This document shows, piece after piece, positions 1-10,567 of a stretch of DNA of 64,000 nucleotides (positions are counted from its first letter, which is position 1; every line of letters starts with the position of its first letter). Made by a program: the position numbers and the translations under genes. Under the pieces are notes generated by a model. The model was given only the letters and a program-made list of their open reading frames with translations, was not told the origin of the DNA and made no database searches. Source of the stretch: Caenorhabditis remanei (taxonomy: Eukaryota > Nematoda > Chromadorea > Rhabditida > Rhabditidae); contig NC_071332.1 of assembly GCF_010183535.1 (NCBI RefSeq), positions 19,034,001-19,098,000 of the forward strand. Direction: 5' to 3'.

Positions 1-515
1 ACTAACCGGGAGAGTTCATACGGAATCGATACACATTATTTTATTCCGGGAGTGCTTGAGGAGATCGCCTTATTCTTAGAAAAACCATCATTCGAATTAA
101 TGAATGAATTTGTTGAATCGGATCAATGTCAGGCTGCGAAAGAGGTGTCTATTCGAAGTAAAGCCTGCACTTCGAAATTTCCTCTGAAAGCTCTTTACAA
201 TTGCCCACGATTCTCTCTGGAACTCGGTGGAGGACCAGCAGACAGATTGAAGTCCAAATTCATCAAGGTTGGTTTCTTTTTAATATTAAAAAATCAGAAA
301 GAATTTGAGATTTCATTACGAGTCGTCTACAAATTGTGAATCACATGTATTTCGCTGATTATTTCCGTCCAACTCCATTCTTAAAGTACTTCAATGAAGA
401 AAATACAATGGTTCCGGATAACCCGTTGAACCGTCGTTACCCGATTCCGGAAACCAACGAGTTCTACGAACTCGAATATCGTTTTTCACGTGTTTTCCTC
501 ACCAGAAAACAATAA
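1..515 (+). CDS. F-box/FTH gene, 3' end only (5' end outside window)
   Basis: Only the end of an F-box A gene lies in the window. The first exon enters in frame at base 1 and carries the FTH core (H-Y-F-I-P-G-V-L-E-E-I, then C-Q-A-A-K and Y-N-C-P-R-F-S-L) up to about 267-271. The C-terminal exon is read in a different frame and ends S-R-V-F-L-T-R-K-Q with TAA at 513-515. The usual donor after F-I-K (268) has no frame-compatible acceptor. A donor at 272 with an acceptor after 309 would keep the frame but needs a 38-bp intron. The gene may be functional with an odd splice, or a young pseudogene. No F-box or HTH exon is visible because the 5' part is missing. Confidence 0.6.
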
Positions 516-677
516 TTTTTTCAAATCTATTTCACCTGTCAAACTCCTTGTCAATTTGTTGTTACCATTATGAATTCTGTTTTTTATTCTTTTCATCCCA
601 CTTAAAAAAAACGTTCAAAGCGTTGAGATTTTCAATTTTCCTTTCTTCCGAAAAACTAATAAAATCCGCTCAGAAAA

Positions 678-746
678 ATGCCGGACGCCCCGAAATTTGC
701 CCCAAAAATGATTCGATCCTTTATTTTTTACGCTCAAAATGCTTGA
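678..746 (+). pseudogene. Truncated relic of the zinc-finger gene first exon
   Basis: An ATG at 678 opens M-P-D-A-P-K-F-A-P-K-M-I-R-S-F-I and then diverges to a stop at 744-746. The same start is found intact at 5865 (+) and 33739 (-), and the preceding ~70 bases also match those loci. It is therefore a third, broken copy of that exon and its 5' flank. Downstream bases resemble the upstream region of the gene at 2661, so the break is probably a recombination joint. Confidence 0.7.
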
Positions 747-938
747 TTTACTGCAAAAAAACTCATGTAATTTCTCATTTTTTAATGACCAGCCTGTGTA
801 AACTTTGTTTCTCTTTCAGCACTCTGATTCCGAGTCCCCAAAAACATTTTTTGATTGCCCCCAACTACCTTAACGCATTTTTTTAATATTTTTCTCCATA
901 AAATTGTTTAAAATCCCTTGTTTTTCACTCAATGTTGC

Positions 939-1015
939 GTTAATTTCGCTTCTGATTTCTCTCCGGTTTCTGTAGCTCGCAAAGTACGCAGAGTGTTTGT
1001 GGATTTTGCATCACA
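939..1015 (+). promoter_or_regulatory. Conserved upstream block, type II
   Basis: The block contains GCGTTAATTTCGCTT, then CTGTAGCTCGCAAAGTACGCA and a GAGTGTTTGTG / GCATCAC tail. The same arrangement lies just upstream of the double-HTH genes at 29761 and 31954 (both - strand). It shares the AAAGTACGCA core with the type I blocks of the A-type genes. Its position 70-150 bp before the ATG at 1087 suggests a promoter. This is inference from repeated position, not from a known factor site. Confidence 0.5.
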
Positions 1016-1086
1016 ACTGGCTATTGTCTAGATATTTTCTTTTTCACTCGTATGATTTCCTTATTTTTCAGTAAGAAACCCACAAA

Positions 1087-2378
1087 ATGACCGATGTCCC
1101 CGAAAGAGACCCATTGACTGTTCGCGGACGTATTCTCAAAGAATTCAGAAAAGTGGAGACACAAATCGCTACAAACCCGGAATCATGGAAAAAAATTAGT
1201 TTCGAAGCTCACAAAGAGTTGTGTACAGTACTGGGAGCGAACTTCGTGGAATATCCCGAATTCGAATTCTGGTTCTCAAGATTTCTTCAAGGAAATTTCG
1301 ATTGGGGTTGTGATAGAAGGTACGCAAATAGAATATATACAATATTCATAGTCAGCAATTTCAGTTCCGATTCGAAAGCTCACTCGTTTACTGACTTGCC
1401 ATTGGATGTTTTTGAAAAAGTTGGCGAATACTTGGAGTTACATGACAGGTAACCGGAAAATTCGAATCAGAAATTTCATTCAACAAATCAATATTTCAGA
1501 TTCCAACTCCGAAATGTGTGCAAGGATATTCGTGCTCACGTCGATAACTGGGATCCAAAAGTGACCAAGATTTACTATAACAATGCGAATACCTGGGATC
1601 TCCATCTAAAGTCAAGATCCAAACCGTATAGTGCATGCATTTTCGGACTGAATGAAAAAAACAGATTCTCTCCAGGTTTTTACCGGAATCCTATTTCCTT
1701 CGTAATGAATATACTGAGGCTTCCGAAACTAAAATTGGAGACATTAGCGATTTATCAACAAGATGTTTATTGGATAAAATTGATTGAAGAGCTGGACGAA
1801 TCAAATCGGAAACTTCATGTCAAGAAATTCAGTATATTTCATATTTACAATTCATTAAAAATGAATTTGCATTTTATGATTCCCGGAGTGCTGGAAGAGA
1901 TCTCACTCATCGATGAAAAACGCGAGATCGTCTATGACATTGTTGAATCGGAGCAATGCCAGTCAGCTAAATTGGTGTATATCAATAGTTGGGATGTCAA
2001 TTCGGAATACCCAGTGGAAGCTGTTTATGATTATGTACGATTAACTAAGCAACTCAGAGGAACATATGCAGACGGTTTGAAAGCTAACTTTCTCAAGGTT
2101 AGCTTCTTTTCGATGCAACGAAAAGAATATGAAATTCAACGAAGAGTCTCCGATTCTCTTGTTTTCAGAAACTCATGAAAAAAGGGGAAGTACAAAGATG
2201 CGTTCTGTGCATTTCCAACTGTCATGTCGCTGAGAGCCAAATCTTGAGCTATTTCAATGAACCAGAGGCTATGGTTCCCAACTTTCCGTCACTTCGTCGT
2301 TATCCAATTCCTGGAACCAACGAATTCTACGAAATCGAATATCGAAAGGAGTTTGTTCGTCTCGAAAGAAAACAATAA
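1087..2378 (+). CDS. F-box A protein with HTH, F-box and FTH domains (374 aa)
   Basis: Four exons: 1087-1319, 1365-1448, 1500-2097, 2169-2378; the sum is 1125 bp with consistent phases. Residues 1-78 form a Mos1-type HTH module (R-I-L-K-E-F ... Y-P-E-F-E-F-W-F). Residues ~84-125 are the F-box (S-F-T-D-L-P-L-D-V-F-E-K-V ... R-N-V-C-K-D-I). Residues ~140-300 are the FTH/DUF38 domain (H-F-M-I-P-G-V-L-E-E-I). By family knowledge such proteins bind a Skp1-related SKR protein and bring substrates to a CUL-1 ubiquitin ligase, with FTH as target-binding part; its target is unknown. The start is chosen because an acceptor-like TTTTCAG ends 15 bases before it, as for other members, suggesting trans-splicing. 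The type II upstream block is unlike that of other A-type neighbours. Confidence 0.9.
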
Positions 2379-2660
2379 CTTCTACTTTTTATATTCATTT
2401 TACTTTTTAACACTGTCAATTAGTTGTTCCATTGTTCTCCTTGTTGTTACTGTTATGAATTCTCTTCTAATTCCTTCTTTTAATTCTTAAAAAAGACGTT
2501 AAAAGCGTTGAGATTCCTCAAAAAATTGTCTGACTTTTTCATGCCGGAAATCCTAGTTTTCTCGGTTTTTACTGAAAACTTCAGTATTTTATCTCAAAAT
2601 CTTCAATTTACAGCAAAAAACTCATGAAATTTCTTCATTTACAGTGACAAACCCCTCAAA

Positions 2661-4004
2661 ATGTCTGAAACCGACGAGGAAGATCTATTGGCCATTTGTA
2701 GAAGTGTCCTTGAAGCATTTAATGAAGTAAGGTTTCGAATCAATCATTACCCGGAATTATGGAGAAAAGTGACATTCGAAAGTCACCAAGAGTTATGTGA
2801 AGGGATGGGAGATGACTATATCAACTATCCGGAATTCGAGTTTTGGTTTACGAGATTTTTGAGAAGGGATTTTGATCTAGATTATGATTTTAGGTATGAA
2901 AAAGAGCTGGGAACATCTAACAATTATTTATTTTCAGTTCCCGCTCATTCACCGACTTACCGTTAGATATTTTCGAAAAAATCGCTGTAAACTTGGAGCT
3001 AGATGACCGGTAAGCGAAGAAAGTTGGAATAAATCAACGTATTTTTCCAGATATTCACTCCGAAATGTTTGCAAGGATATCCAGATTCTCGTCGATAGCT
3101 CAAATCCAAAAATCACTAATTTCTACTACGACACTGTGTATAATTGGAGGGTCTGTGGGAATTCTATGCATTTTTCATTTCGCTTCGAAAAAGATTCCGA
3201 GAAAATGTAAGAGAAAATCAATAATGCAGAAAATTAATTAAATTTTCAGAAATCCACTTCCATTGGTCATTCGGATTCTGAAAACTCAAAATCTTCAATT
3301 GGAAAAATTGAAAATCGAGGAAACAGATGAATTCTGGAATACATTTATCAGGGAGTTGGATGAATCGAATCTCAAATTTCATGTCAGAAGATTCGAGACT
3401 CCGTTCACTCATTACCGTACTCCGAGAGTAGATTTACATTATTTGATCCCTGGAGTCCTAGAATACATCTCACTATTCATCAGAGATCCATCATTCGAAG
3501 AAATCCATGAAATAGTTGAATCGGAACAGTGCAAGGCGGCGAAAATGATAACTTTTCAAAGCAATGTCTATCCATCGGCATTCCCGTTAGAGTGTCTCTT
3601 GAATTGCCGTCGATTCACACTTTATTTGGGTGGCCCTCCATGTAAATCGATCAAAGCAAAGTTTATTGATGTACGTCTTTTTTAGGCGCTGGCCGAACTT
3701 TGGATTTCTAGGCCTCCCTTGAGACTGCTGGCCTAGAAACCCAACAGAAAAGTTCGGCCACCACTATATTTGATGTATTCAGGATCTCCTGGAAGCTGCT
3801 CAAGTAGAACTTTGCTATTTTTCCATATTCAACGATTGGCCGTTCGGAAAATTCGCTCATATTGAGGAATATTTCAACGAACGATATGTAATAAATCCCA
3901 ACGATCCGAATCAACTTCACCGTCATCGGATTCCAGGATCCGAGGAATTCTATGAGATGGAGCTGAACAGAGGAATGATTCGTATTGAAAGAAGAAAACA
4001 ATAA
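2661..4004 (+). CDS. Divergent F-box A protein (367 aa, five exons)
   Basis: Exons: 2661-2893, 2938-3009, 3051-3206, 3250-3670, 3783-4004, giving 1104 bp in frame. The HTH is present (S-V-L-E-A-F ... Y-P-E-F-E-F-W-F-T-R-F). The F-box exon is short (72 bp) but has S-F-T-D-L-P-L-D-I-F-E-K-I. Unlike most neighbours the FTH exon is split by an extra intron at 3207-3249, and the tail has an unusual R-R-K-Q end with a D-P-N-Q-L-H-R-H-R-I-P-G stretch. The gene at 53003-56237 (- strand) has the same extra intron, the same length and a similar tail, so the two form their own subgroup. The last intron (3671-3782) holds a small palindrome. It should act as an SCF substrate receptor like its relatives. 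Confidence 0.88.
3689..3761. repeat. Small palindromic element in an intron
   Basis: TGGCCGAACTTT at 3690-3701 pairs with AAAGTTCGGCCA near 3749-3760, and TTTCTAGGCC pairs with GGCCTAGAAA inside it. It makes up most of the last intron of the F-box gene at 2661-4004. A related sequence with GGCCGAG and TTTCTAGGCCAC lies at 53290-53345, in the last intron of the paralog of this gene. Confidence 0.7.
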
Positions 4005-4150
4005 TTTTCACTTGTTTCATTCATTCATCCATTTGGTTTGTTATAAATGATCATTTTTCTTTTTTGATTAAAAATCACTTGTAAAGACGTTAAAATCGTT
4101 GGAATGTCTAAACTTGTTCCCTTTGACGCACCCAATTTGTTTTTGACTGA

Positions 4151-4230
4151 CTGACTACGGTGGTTTTCAAAGTACGCAATGCGGACAATGTACGATATCT
4201 TACGCGCAACCATTGTCATCATTTTTTGAG
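4151..4230 (+). promoter_or_regulatory. Conserved upstream block, type I
   Basis: Contains CTACGGTGG, TCAAAGTACGCAATGCGG, ACAATGTACGATATCTTACG and GTCATCATTTTTTGAG. Close copies in the same orientation relative to the gene lie 50-400 bp upstream of A-type genes at 35301-35378, 42521-42600, 44598-44670, 52736-52812, 56287-56346 and 58205-58280 (all - strand). Here it lies ~160-240 bp before the ATG at 4390. The repeated placement suggests a promoter or enhancer carried with each duplicated gene; I do not recognise a factor. The rest of the 4005-4389 spacer holds a paired ACGTT motif near 4085 and no gene. Confidence 0.55.
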
Positions 4231-4389
4231 CTCTCCAACCTCGCGTTTCTTTCGGTTTTTCCTTAAATGCGTCGACTTTCCTCTTAAAATTTTCGAATTT
4301 TAAATGATTATCGACTTTTTCGTTTATTTCGAAACGTTTCAGCTGGTTTTCAGTCGTTTAATTTCATTATTTTCAGTCAAACTCACAAA

Positions 4390-5680
4390 ATGAACGATCT
4401 CACCGAGAGAGAGGCTACTCGTCGACAAATCCTTGAAGAATTTGAGAAAGTGCATACACAAATCGCAGCAAAGCCGGAATCGTGAAGAAAATTGAGTTTT
4501 GAAGCTCACAAAAAGATATGTGAATCCCTGGGAGATGACATCATTGACTATCTAGAAGTCGAATTCTGGTTTTCAAGATTCGCTCGAGGAGATTTCGAAT
4601 TGGATTATGATAGAAGGTTTTGTAGTTTATTTTTAATAAAAAATGACTTTGTTTTTTTTCAGTTCCGATCCGAAAACCCGCTCGTTCACCGACTTACCAT
4701 TAGACGTTTTCAAAAACGTTGGCGAATACTTGAAGTTAGAAGACAGGTAAGCGAGAAATTCGAATTAGAGATTTCATTTAACAAATCAATTTTTAGAATG
4801 GAACTCCGAAATGTATGCAAAGATATTCGAGCTCACGTCGATAACTGGGATCCGAAAGTGTACATTCTTCGGTATACTAATGCAAATGATTGGGGAGTCT
4901 GGCAGACGGCAAGACCTCTTGTGTCTTCTGAAGCCGATTTCGGAACAAATAAAAACAACAGATCCAGTCCTGGTTTTTCTCGGAATCCTATTTCTTTCAT
5001 GATGAATATGCTGAAACACCCGAAACTCCGATTAGAGAAATTGACGATTTATAAAGAAGATAAATATTGGGAGGAGTTGATCAGAGAATTGGATGAATCG
5101 AATCAAAAGCTCCATGTGAAGTACGTCGATTTTGGTTTCCGTCGTGAGAGTACATCTAAAATTGATTTGAACTTTATGGTTCCCGGAGTTCTTGAAGAAA
5201 TCAAAATGTTCCTCTGGTATCCAACACGTGAAGAATTCTATGAAATTATTGAATCGGAGCAATGTCAGTCAGCTGAAATGGTTTATATTGAGAGTTGGAC
5301 ACCCACTACAGAATTTCCATTGGATGCTCTTTACAATTGTCCTCGATTCACTTTGCGGCTCAGAGGAACACCTGCAGACGATTTGAATTCGAAATTTCTT
5401 AAGGTTAGCTTCTTTTTAATGCAATCTAACGGAATGAATATGAAATTCAACGAAGAGTCTCCAGTTCTCTCAATTGTGTTATTTTCAGAAACTCATGATA
5501 TATGGTAAAGTTCAAAAATGCATTCTTTACGCTCACAGCAAAATCATGAAGTATTTCAATGAACCTGAAGCTTTGGTTCCGAACTTCCCGTCGCTTCGTC
5601 GCTACCCGATTAAGGGATCCAACGATTTCTACGAACTCGAGTATCAAGAGAAGTTCGTTCGTCTCGAGAGAAAACAATAA
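4390..5680 (+). pseudogene. F-box A gene with a single early stop codon
   Basis: Four exons fit the family perfectly: 4390-4616, 4663-4746, 4797-5403, 5489-5680 (1110 bp). One TGA at 4483-4485 (codon 32) replaces the tryptophan found in paralogs (P-E-L-W-R-K-L-S-F). Everything else is open, including the F-box (S-F-T-D-L-P-L-D-V-F-K-N-V), FTH and the tail ending R-L-E-R-K-Q. No in-frame ATG restores the HTH; a downstream start would lose most of that domain but could keep the F-box and FTH. This is probably a very recent nonsense allele, and other strains may carry an intact version. Selenocysteine is unlikely: there is no family precedent and tryptophan is expected. Confidence 0.8.
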
Positions 5681-5864
5681 CTCTTCTTTTGTTTCTAATT
5701 CATTTTACCTGTTAACCCATTTGTTGTTACTTTGTTCTCTTTTTTGTTACTGTTATGAATTCTGTTTTTTAATTCGTTCTTTCCAACGAGAAAATACGTT
5801 AAAAGCGTTGAGATTCCTCAATTTTCTCTTCTTTCTCCAAAATTCGTAAAATCCTCTCAGAAAA

Positions 5865-7850
5865 ATGTCGGTCGCCCCGAAATTCGACCCGAAAATGATT
5901 CGATCCTTTATTCTTTACGAATTTCTTCAAAAACGAAAAATCAATGAGGGATTCCATAATTTGTGTAAAATAGTCAGCAATGACGTCATCGGATTCGACG
6001 AATTCCAGTTTTGGTTTACTCGATTTTCAGAGGGAAAACAGGATTTGGATTTTCAGATTAATAAGTGAGGGAAGATGGAATTTCAGAATACAAATCTAAT
6101 TTCTAGTGAGACATTCGGACAAACCGACACACACACAGAGAAAGAGGAGGAGGAAGAAGAGGAAATGTCATTGGGTGTATGGTAAGAGGGGGGCGTGTCC
6201 TCTTTAAAGCATACTTGCAAAATTCCGGGCCGGCCCGGATTTGAATTTTTGAATTTTTTTCACTAGAATTTTTTTTTCAATAATTTTCCAAATTTTTTTC
6301 CCAAGTATATCTAAAAAATGCGTTTAAATTGAGATATGAGACCCCAAAATTCCAAAAATCGCTCACTTTTTCACTTTTCGTGCATTTTTTCAGTACATTT
6401 CAACATAAATTCTCGTCATCTGTGCATGAAATGCATTCATAATTGTTCATTTTTCGAATTTTTTATTGAAAATTTTTGAAAATATCGCTTTCTAGTACAC
6501 GACGAAGAGAGTTCCTATTGAAATGTTTTGAAAAATTGCATGATTAGCATCGATTTTTGCCATTTTGATGTCTCATAACTCGCTTGAAACGCATTTTCAG
6601 ACATAAAATCAAAATAAATTTATCTTTTTCCTGGCTTTCTGGATTGATTTATGTCAAAAATCCTAAGTTTAGGAGTAGTTGTTTCCCCCTTTAGAATTTT
6701 TTTCCGAAAAAATCGGAAAAAATTCGAAAAAATTTTTTGAAATTTTTTAGTACTGAAAATCCGGGCCGGAGAAATTCTGATTTCGGCCCGGCCCGGCCCG
6801 TTGCAACTCTGCTTTAAAGTGGGCGGAGCTTTCACAGTTTGTAAATTTCAGTTCCGATCCGAAACCAGACTCGCTCACCGACTTGCCATCAGACGTTTTC
6901 AATAAAATTGGTGAAAACTTGAAGCTAAAAGATAGGTAATCAAATGAAATCAAATTCTAAATTTTTATTCATCTAATCAATTTTTCAGATTGCACCTCCG
7001 AAATGTGTGCAAGAATATTCGATATCAAGTCGATAGCTGGGATCTCAAAGTGGACGAGATTTACTATAGGAATGGGAAAGATTGGAAAGTCTGGGAGACA
7101 TACGGATCCGGACCGTATTGGGCTGACAATTTTGGACGAATTGAAAATAACAGTTTCTGGTGTGGTTCCTATCGAGATCCAATTTTATTCGTGATGAGTG
7201 TGCTGAAGCTCCCGAAACTCCAAGTGGAGAAATTGACAATAAGAAGCAAAGATGAATATTGGAAGAAATTGATCAAAAGACTGGACGATTCAAATCGAAA
7301 ACTTCGCGTGAAGAAGGTCGAATTTAAATCTAACGGTGGTTCATCTAAAATTGATTTGCACTTTATGATTCCCGGAGTACTCGAAGAGATCAAAATGTTT
7401 CTTCTGAATCCCAAACGCGAAGAAATATTTGAAATTGTTAAATCAGAGCAATGCCAGGCAGCTAAAATGGTGTATATTGATAGTCCAACTGTCATTTCAA
7501 AATTTCCATTGGAAGCTCTTTACAATTGCCCACGATTCACTCTGACACTCGGAGGAAGACCTGCAGACGGTTTGAAGTCGAACTTTCTCAAGGTTAGCTT
7601 CTTTTTGAATTCAACGAAGAATCTCCAATTCCCTCGTTATTTTCAGACACTCATGGAGTATGGCAAAGTGCAAGAATGTGTTATCTACGCTCAGAGAAAA
7701 ATCATGAAGTATTTCAATGAACCTGAGGCCATGGTTCCGAACTTCCCGTCGCTTCGTCGTTACCCGATTCCGGGAACAAGTGAATACTACGAACTCGAAT
7801 ATCGAGAGGAATTCGGAGAACAGTTCGTTCGCCTCCAGAGAAAACAATAG
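5865..7850 (+). CDS. Chimeric F-box/FTH gene with zinc-finger-gene N-terminus (388 aa)
   Basis: Proposed exons: 5865-6064, 6107-6181, 6852-6935, 6989-7592, 7647-7850, total 1167 bp with every junction in phase. Exons 1 and 2 (M-S-V-A-P-K-F-D-P-K-M-I-R-S-F, then an acidic E-E-E-E-E-E-E-M-S-L-G-V run) match the first two exons of the C2H2 gene at 32139-33739. Exons 3-5 are an ordinary A-type F-box (S-L-T-D-L-P-S-D-V-F), FTH and tail. Intron 2 starts like the zinc-finger gene intron (GTAAGAGGGG ... GTGGGCGGAGCTT) and ends like an F-box gene intron (GTAAATTTCAG), so the joint lies inside the intron; a 602-bp element sits there too. The last intron (54 bp) has no stop and is in frame. The alternative is two separate fragments; cDNA is needed to show joining. 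Confidence 0.65.
6210..6811. mobile_element. hAT-like non-autonomous element (GGCCCGG-rich family), 602 bp
   Basis: The element begins CATACTTGCAAAATTCCGGG and ends GGCCCGTTGCAACTCTG, giving imperfect inverted ends rich in GGCCCGG. It is flanked by a perfect 8-bp duplication, CTTTAAAG, at 6202-6209 and 6812-6819. Eight-base duplications are typical of hAT transposons. No transposase is visible, so it must have moved in trans. It enlarges intron 2 of the chimeric gene. Related copies are at 9830-10267, 13735-14025, 36783-37064 and 48819-49066. Confidence 0.8.
7593..7646 (+). other. 54-nt stop-free, in-frame last intron
   Basis: This intron separates F-L-K from the C-terminal exon. It is a multiple of three and lacks stops, so retention would add 18 residues (starting V-S-F-F-L-N-S). 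Introns of exactly the same size and property occur at 34160-34213, 43382-43435, 45410-45463 and 47207-47260. Confidence 0.6.
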
Positions 7851-7961
7851 TTTCTACTTTTTTATATTCATTTTATCTGATAACCTATTACCAATTTGTT
7901 GTTATAATGTTCTCATTGTTGAAACTGTTATGAATCCTTTTTCCTTATTTTATCATTTCGA

Positions 7962-8105
7962 TTCAATCGATTTCTATTCAGGATTTCCTCGAGTTGATAG
8001 TTGTAAGTGCGCTCTATTGGACTCGTGGGAAAATATCAGGAGAGCGCGCTTGCAGTTGTGGGCGTGGCTAGTTTCCGCTATGAAAGCAATTTAAAACAGA
8101 CTTCT
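7962..8105. repeat. Short repeat shared with the double-HTH gene intron
   Basis: The stretch includes ATTCAATCGATTTCTATTCA, TTGTAAGTGCGCTCTATT and GTGGGCGTGGCTAG. The same words occur around the exon-4 donor of the gene at 25888-29761 (27720-27810, other strand) and again at 27395-27500. It lies exactly where the next F-box gene on the opposite strand has lost its last exon, so it probably marks the breakpoint. The rest of 7851-8135 is 3' flank. Confidence 0.5.
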
Positions 8106-8135
8106 GAGTGATTTCGAACAGGAAAATCTTGAAAA

Positions 8136-9214
8136 TCACACGACTTTCTTCGCGTAAATTTCTTCATAACACTCGATAGTGAATCGTGGATAACCGACGA
8201 AACTGTTCGGCGGGAATTCCGATGGACAACGATCTGTTGAAATCGTGAGCATTTTGAGTTGTTTGCAGTGCTCAGGATTCACGAATTCATTTATTCTCTT
8301 CACTGCCTCCCCATCAATAGAAAGAGAAACTTCTTTGAGGCATCCTAGACAAAACAGACGAAAATCGATCGGACTGTTTGGAATCATTAGGAGAGTGAAG
8401 TCAAAGACATGAAGCAACTCTTCTTCCATTTTCATCCATTTTGCATCTTGATGAACTGAAAGATCCTGCAATCGCAGTTTTGGGTCCTTCAATATCTTCA
8501 AAACGACCGGCAGTGGATTTCTGAAAAGAAAAAGTTGAGAAAACAGAAAGTCAGAGTCGATTTTGAACGCAACCGTCCATTTTCGGCGGCAAACTTGCGC
8601 GTTCAAAATAGTTTCTATTATTTTGCATTGAATTCTGAATTCAAAATTTGACGCAGCATTAACATCGCTAATTCATATTTTCTCTATTACTTACGGTCTC
8701 ATATCTTGGTAGAAGTTATAGGTTTCCGAGTTCTGCACGATCCAACTATCAAAACTGAAATAAATGAACTCAGTGATTTTCGGATTCCAGTTGTCGACAC
8801 GAAGTTGAATGTCTTTCGACACAAGTCGGAGTCGAATTCTGTAAATTTTTTGTTCAATTTTTGAAATGAATTGTTTGAAACAAGAAAACCTGTCTCCGAA
8901 ATCCAAGGAATCTCCAACTTTTTCAAAGATCTCGACCGGCAAATCGGTGATTTGACGCTTTTTCGGCTCCAGACTGAAAATAATTCAAAGTTTTCTATGT
9001 TTTCTCTATAGATTCACCTGAAATCATAATCCAAATCAAAGTTTCCCCGAGCAAATCTCATGAACCAAAATTCGAATTCTGGATAAGTCATGAAGTTATC
9101 ACCCAACGTCTTCATCAACTTTTCATAAGTATCAAATGATTTCTTTCCTTTAATGAATTTATAAAGAATACATCCACGGAGAGCTATTGGGTTGTTAGCG
9201 AGGACGTCGGCCAT
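8136..9214 (-). CDS. Type B F-box/FTH gene lacking its last exon (269 aa)
   Basis: Exons in transcript order: 9018-9214, 8890-8973, 8695-8838, 8136-8520 (810 bp). The HTH (G-C-I-L-Y-K-F ... Y-P-E-F-E-F-W-F-M-R-F), F-box (I-T-D-L-P-V-E-I-F-E-K-V-G-D) and most of FTH are intact. Where paralogs read E-F-I-K and then splice, this copy loses frame after K-K-V-V and stops at 8136-8138. No C-terminal exon follows; a repeat starts within ~30 bp. The protein would lack the ~70-residue tail with the Y-P-I-x-G-S-x-D-F-Y-E-I motif. It may still bind SKR through the F-box, or be an early pseudogene. The TAA-free upstream exons favour recent loss. Confidence 0.7.
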
Positions 9215-9249
9215 TTTATGGGCTACTGAAAATTTATCAGTTTTCCAGT

Positions 9250-9300
9250 CTGAAAATTGGGAAAATATATCGTATTTAACGTTCTGAACGTTATCATTGA
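9250..9300 (-). promoter_or_regulatory. B-type upstream motif (paired ACGTT plus CGATATATTTT)
   Basis: Reading the - strand, two AACGTT-like half sites are followed by ACGATATATTTTCCC, about 40-85 bp upstream of the ATG at 9214. Similar copies precede other B-type genes near 11815-11860 (-), 13490-13530 (-), 18247-18280 (+), 22143-22175 (+) and 23590-23625 (+). Conservation at a fixed place suggests a core promoter part. No factor is assigned. Confidence 0.45.
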
Positions 9301-9829
9301 AGAAAAGCTCGAGAGAAAGCAAAACAACAACGAAAGAGTATTTAAAAAATTTAAAAATAAAATAAACAAGATTTGATAACAACAACAGATTAACAACAAA
9401 TTAGAGAAATTTTTCAAGATTTTCTCTCAATAGACATAAAATCTCTTTCGATATTGATTTCGTAAAAATCCGTGGATCCTTGAATTGGATAACGTCGAAT
9501 ATTCGGAGAGTCTGGAACCAAAGTGTCCTTTTGATTGAAGCGCTTTTTGAATGGTTCCCAGCTAATGGATGCACACCTCAGTTTGCAGAATTCCAGTTGA
9601 GGGCATGTCATGAGTGTCTGAAAAAAATAGGGACTCTAAATTTGGAATTTTGGTTGCTTTTTTTTGAATTTGAAACATTGAGTTAGAAAAAATGTAATTC
9701 TTTTCTCAAAAACCTAAACTTCTGACACCAGATGCAAATTTTTATGAAAGTATCAATTATCCAACTGAAAATCCCACAAAAATTCAGTTTTTTCCTGACG
9801 AAGAAACAGAAAATGTCATATTTTTTATA

Positions 9830-10267
9830 CAGACTTGCAAAATCTCGTGAAGAAGTTTGTCGGCTGATCCGGAGTCAAAAAATGTACACAATTTTCTCGA
9901 AATTTTTTGAAATTGTTATCAAAAAATAGTAAAAAATCCTATACACGCTTGAGTTTTCAGCGAGAGTTGAGAACATAGTCGAAACTTCGACGTTTTTTTT
10001 GCAAAAAAACAAAAAAGGTTTGAAAAAATTAAAAAATTTTGTTGGGCTGGGTTGAACCAGGCCGGTTTCAAAAAAGTACCTATTTTTTTTACCAAATTAT
10101 TTGAAAATTTTCGAAAATTTTCATTAAAAAGTTCAAATTTTTGATGGATAATTAGCTCTTGACTGAATTCTGCAGTATATTCAAAAATTCGACGTTTTTG
10201 GGAAAAATTCAAATTTTCGTTCATTTCTTTTCAGCCGGGCCCTCGGTCGGTCCGGCTCGTTGCATGT
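9830..10267. mobile_element. GGCCCGG-family element in a last intron
   Basis: It starts CAGACTTGCAAAATC and ends GGCTCGTTGCATGTAG, with GGGTTGAACCAGGCCGG and GCCGGGCCCTCGG inside, like the 602-bp element at 6210-6811. It lies in the last intron of the broken B-type gene. I see no clean target duplication, and the ends are approximate. Confidence 0.55.
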
Positions 10268-10567
10268 AGGAATTTTACCTCGTATTTGAAAAAAATCAAG
10301 TTTTTGCACGAAATACGCATTTACCTTGATAAACTTGGCGACTTTCAGAATAGCAGGTTTTTTACTATCAAACTTGATGGTGAATCGTGGAACGCCGATG
10401 AAACTTTCGAACGGGAACTCCGATGGACTGATATTTGTGTCGATCGTGAGCATTTTGAGTTGTTTAAACTGCTCCGAGTGCACGAATTCATTGAATTTCT
10501 TGACGGACTTCTCGTTGATACGAATAGAAACTTCTTCGAGTGATTCTGGAGCCAACAGACGAAAATC

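Larger units (their letters stand above)
516..1064. other. Gene-poor spacer with two relics
   Basis: This stretch follows the partial gene. It holds a paired ACGTT motif near 612-630, a truncated copy of the zinc-finger-gene first exon at 678-746 (separate entry), and a fragment near 819-880 resembling the right end of the GGCGCTA-ended element at 58466-59823. The upstream block of the next gene lies at its end (939-1015). I see no intact gene here. Confidence 0.6.

Noticed and set aside
4483..4485. TGA as selenocysteine or recoding
   Set aside because: Paralogs have tryptophan at this place, and no recoding signal is known for this family; a mutation is simpler.
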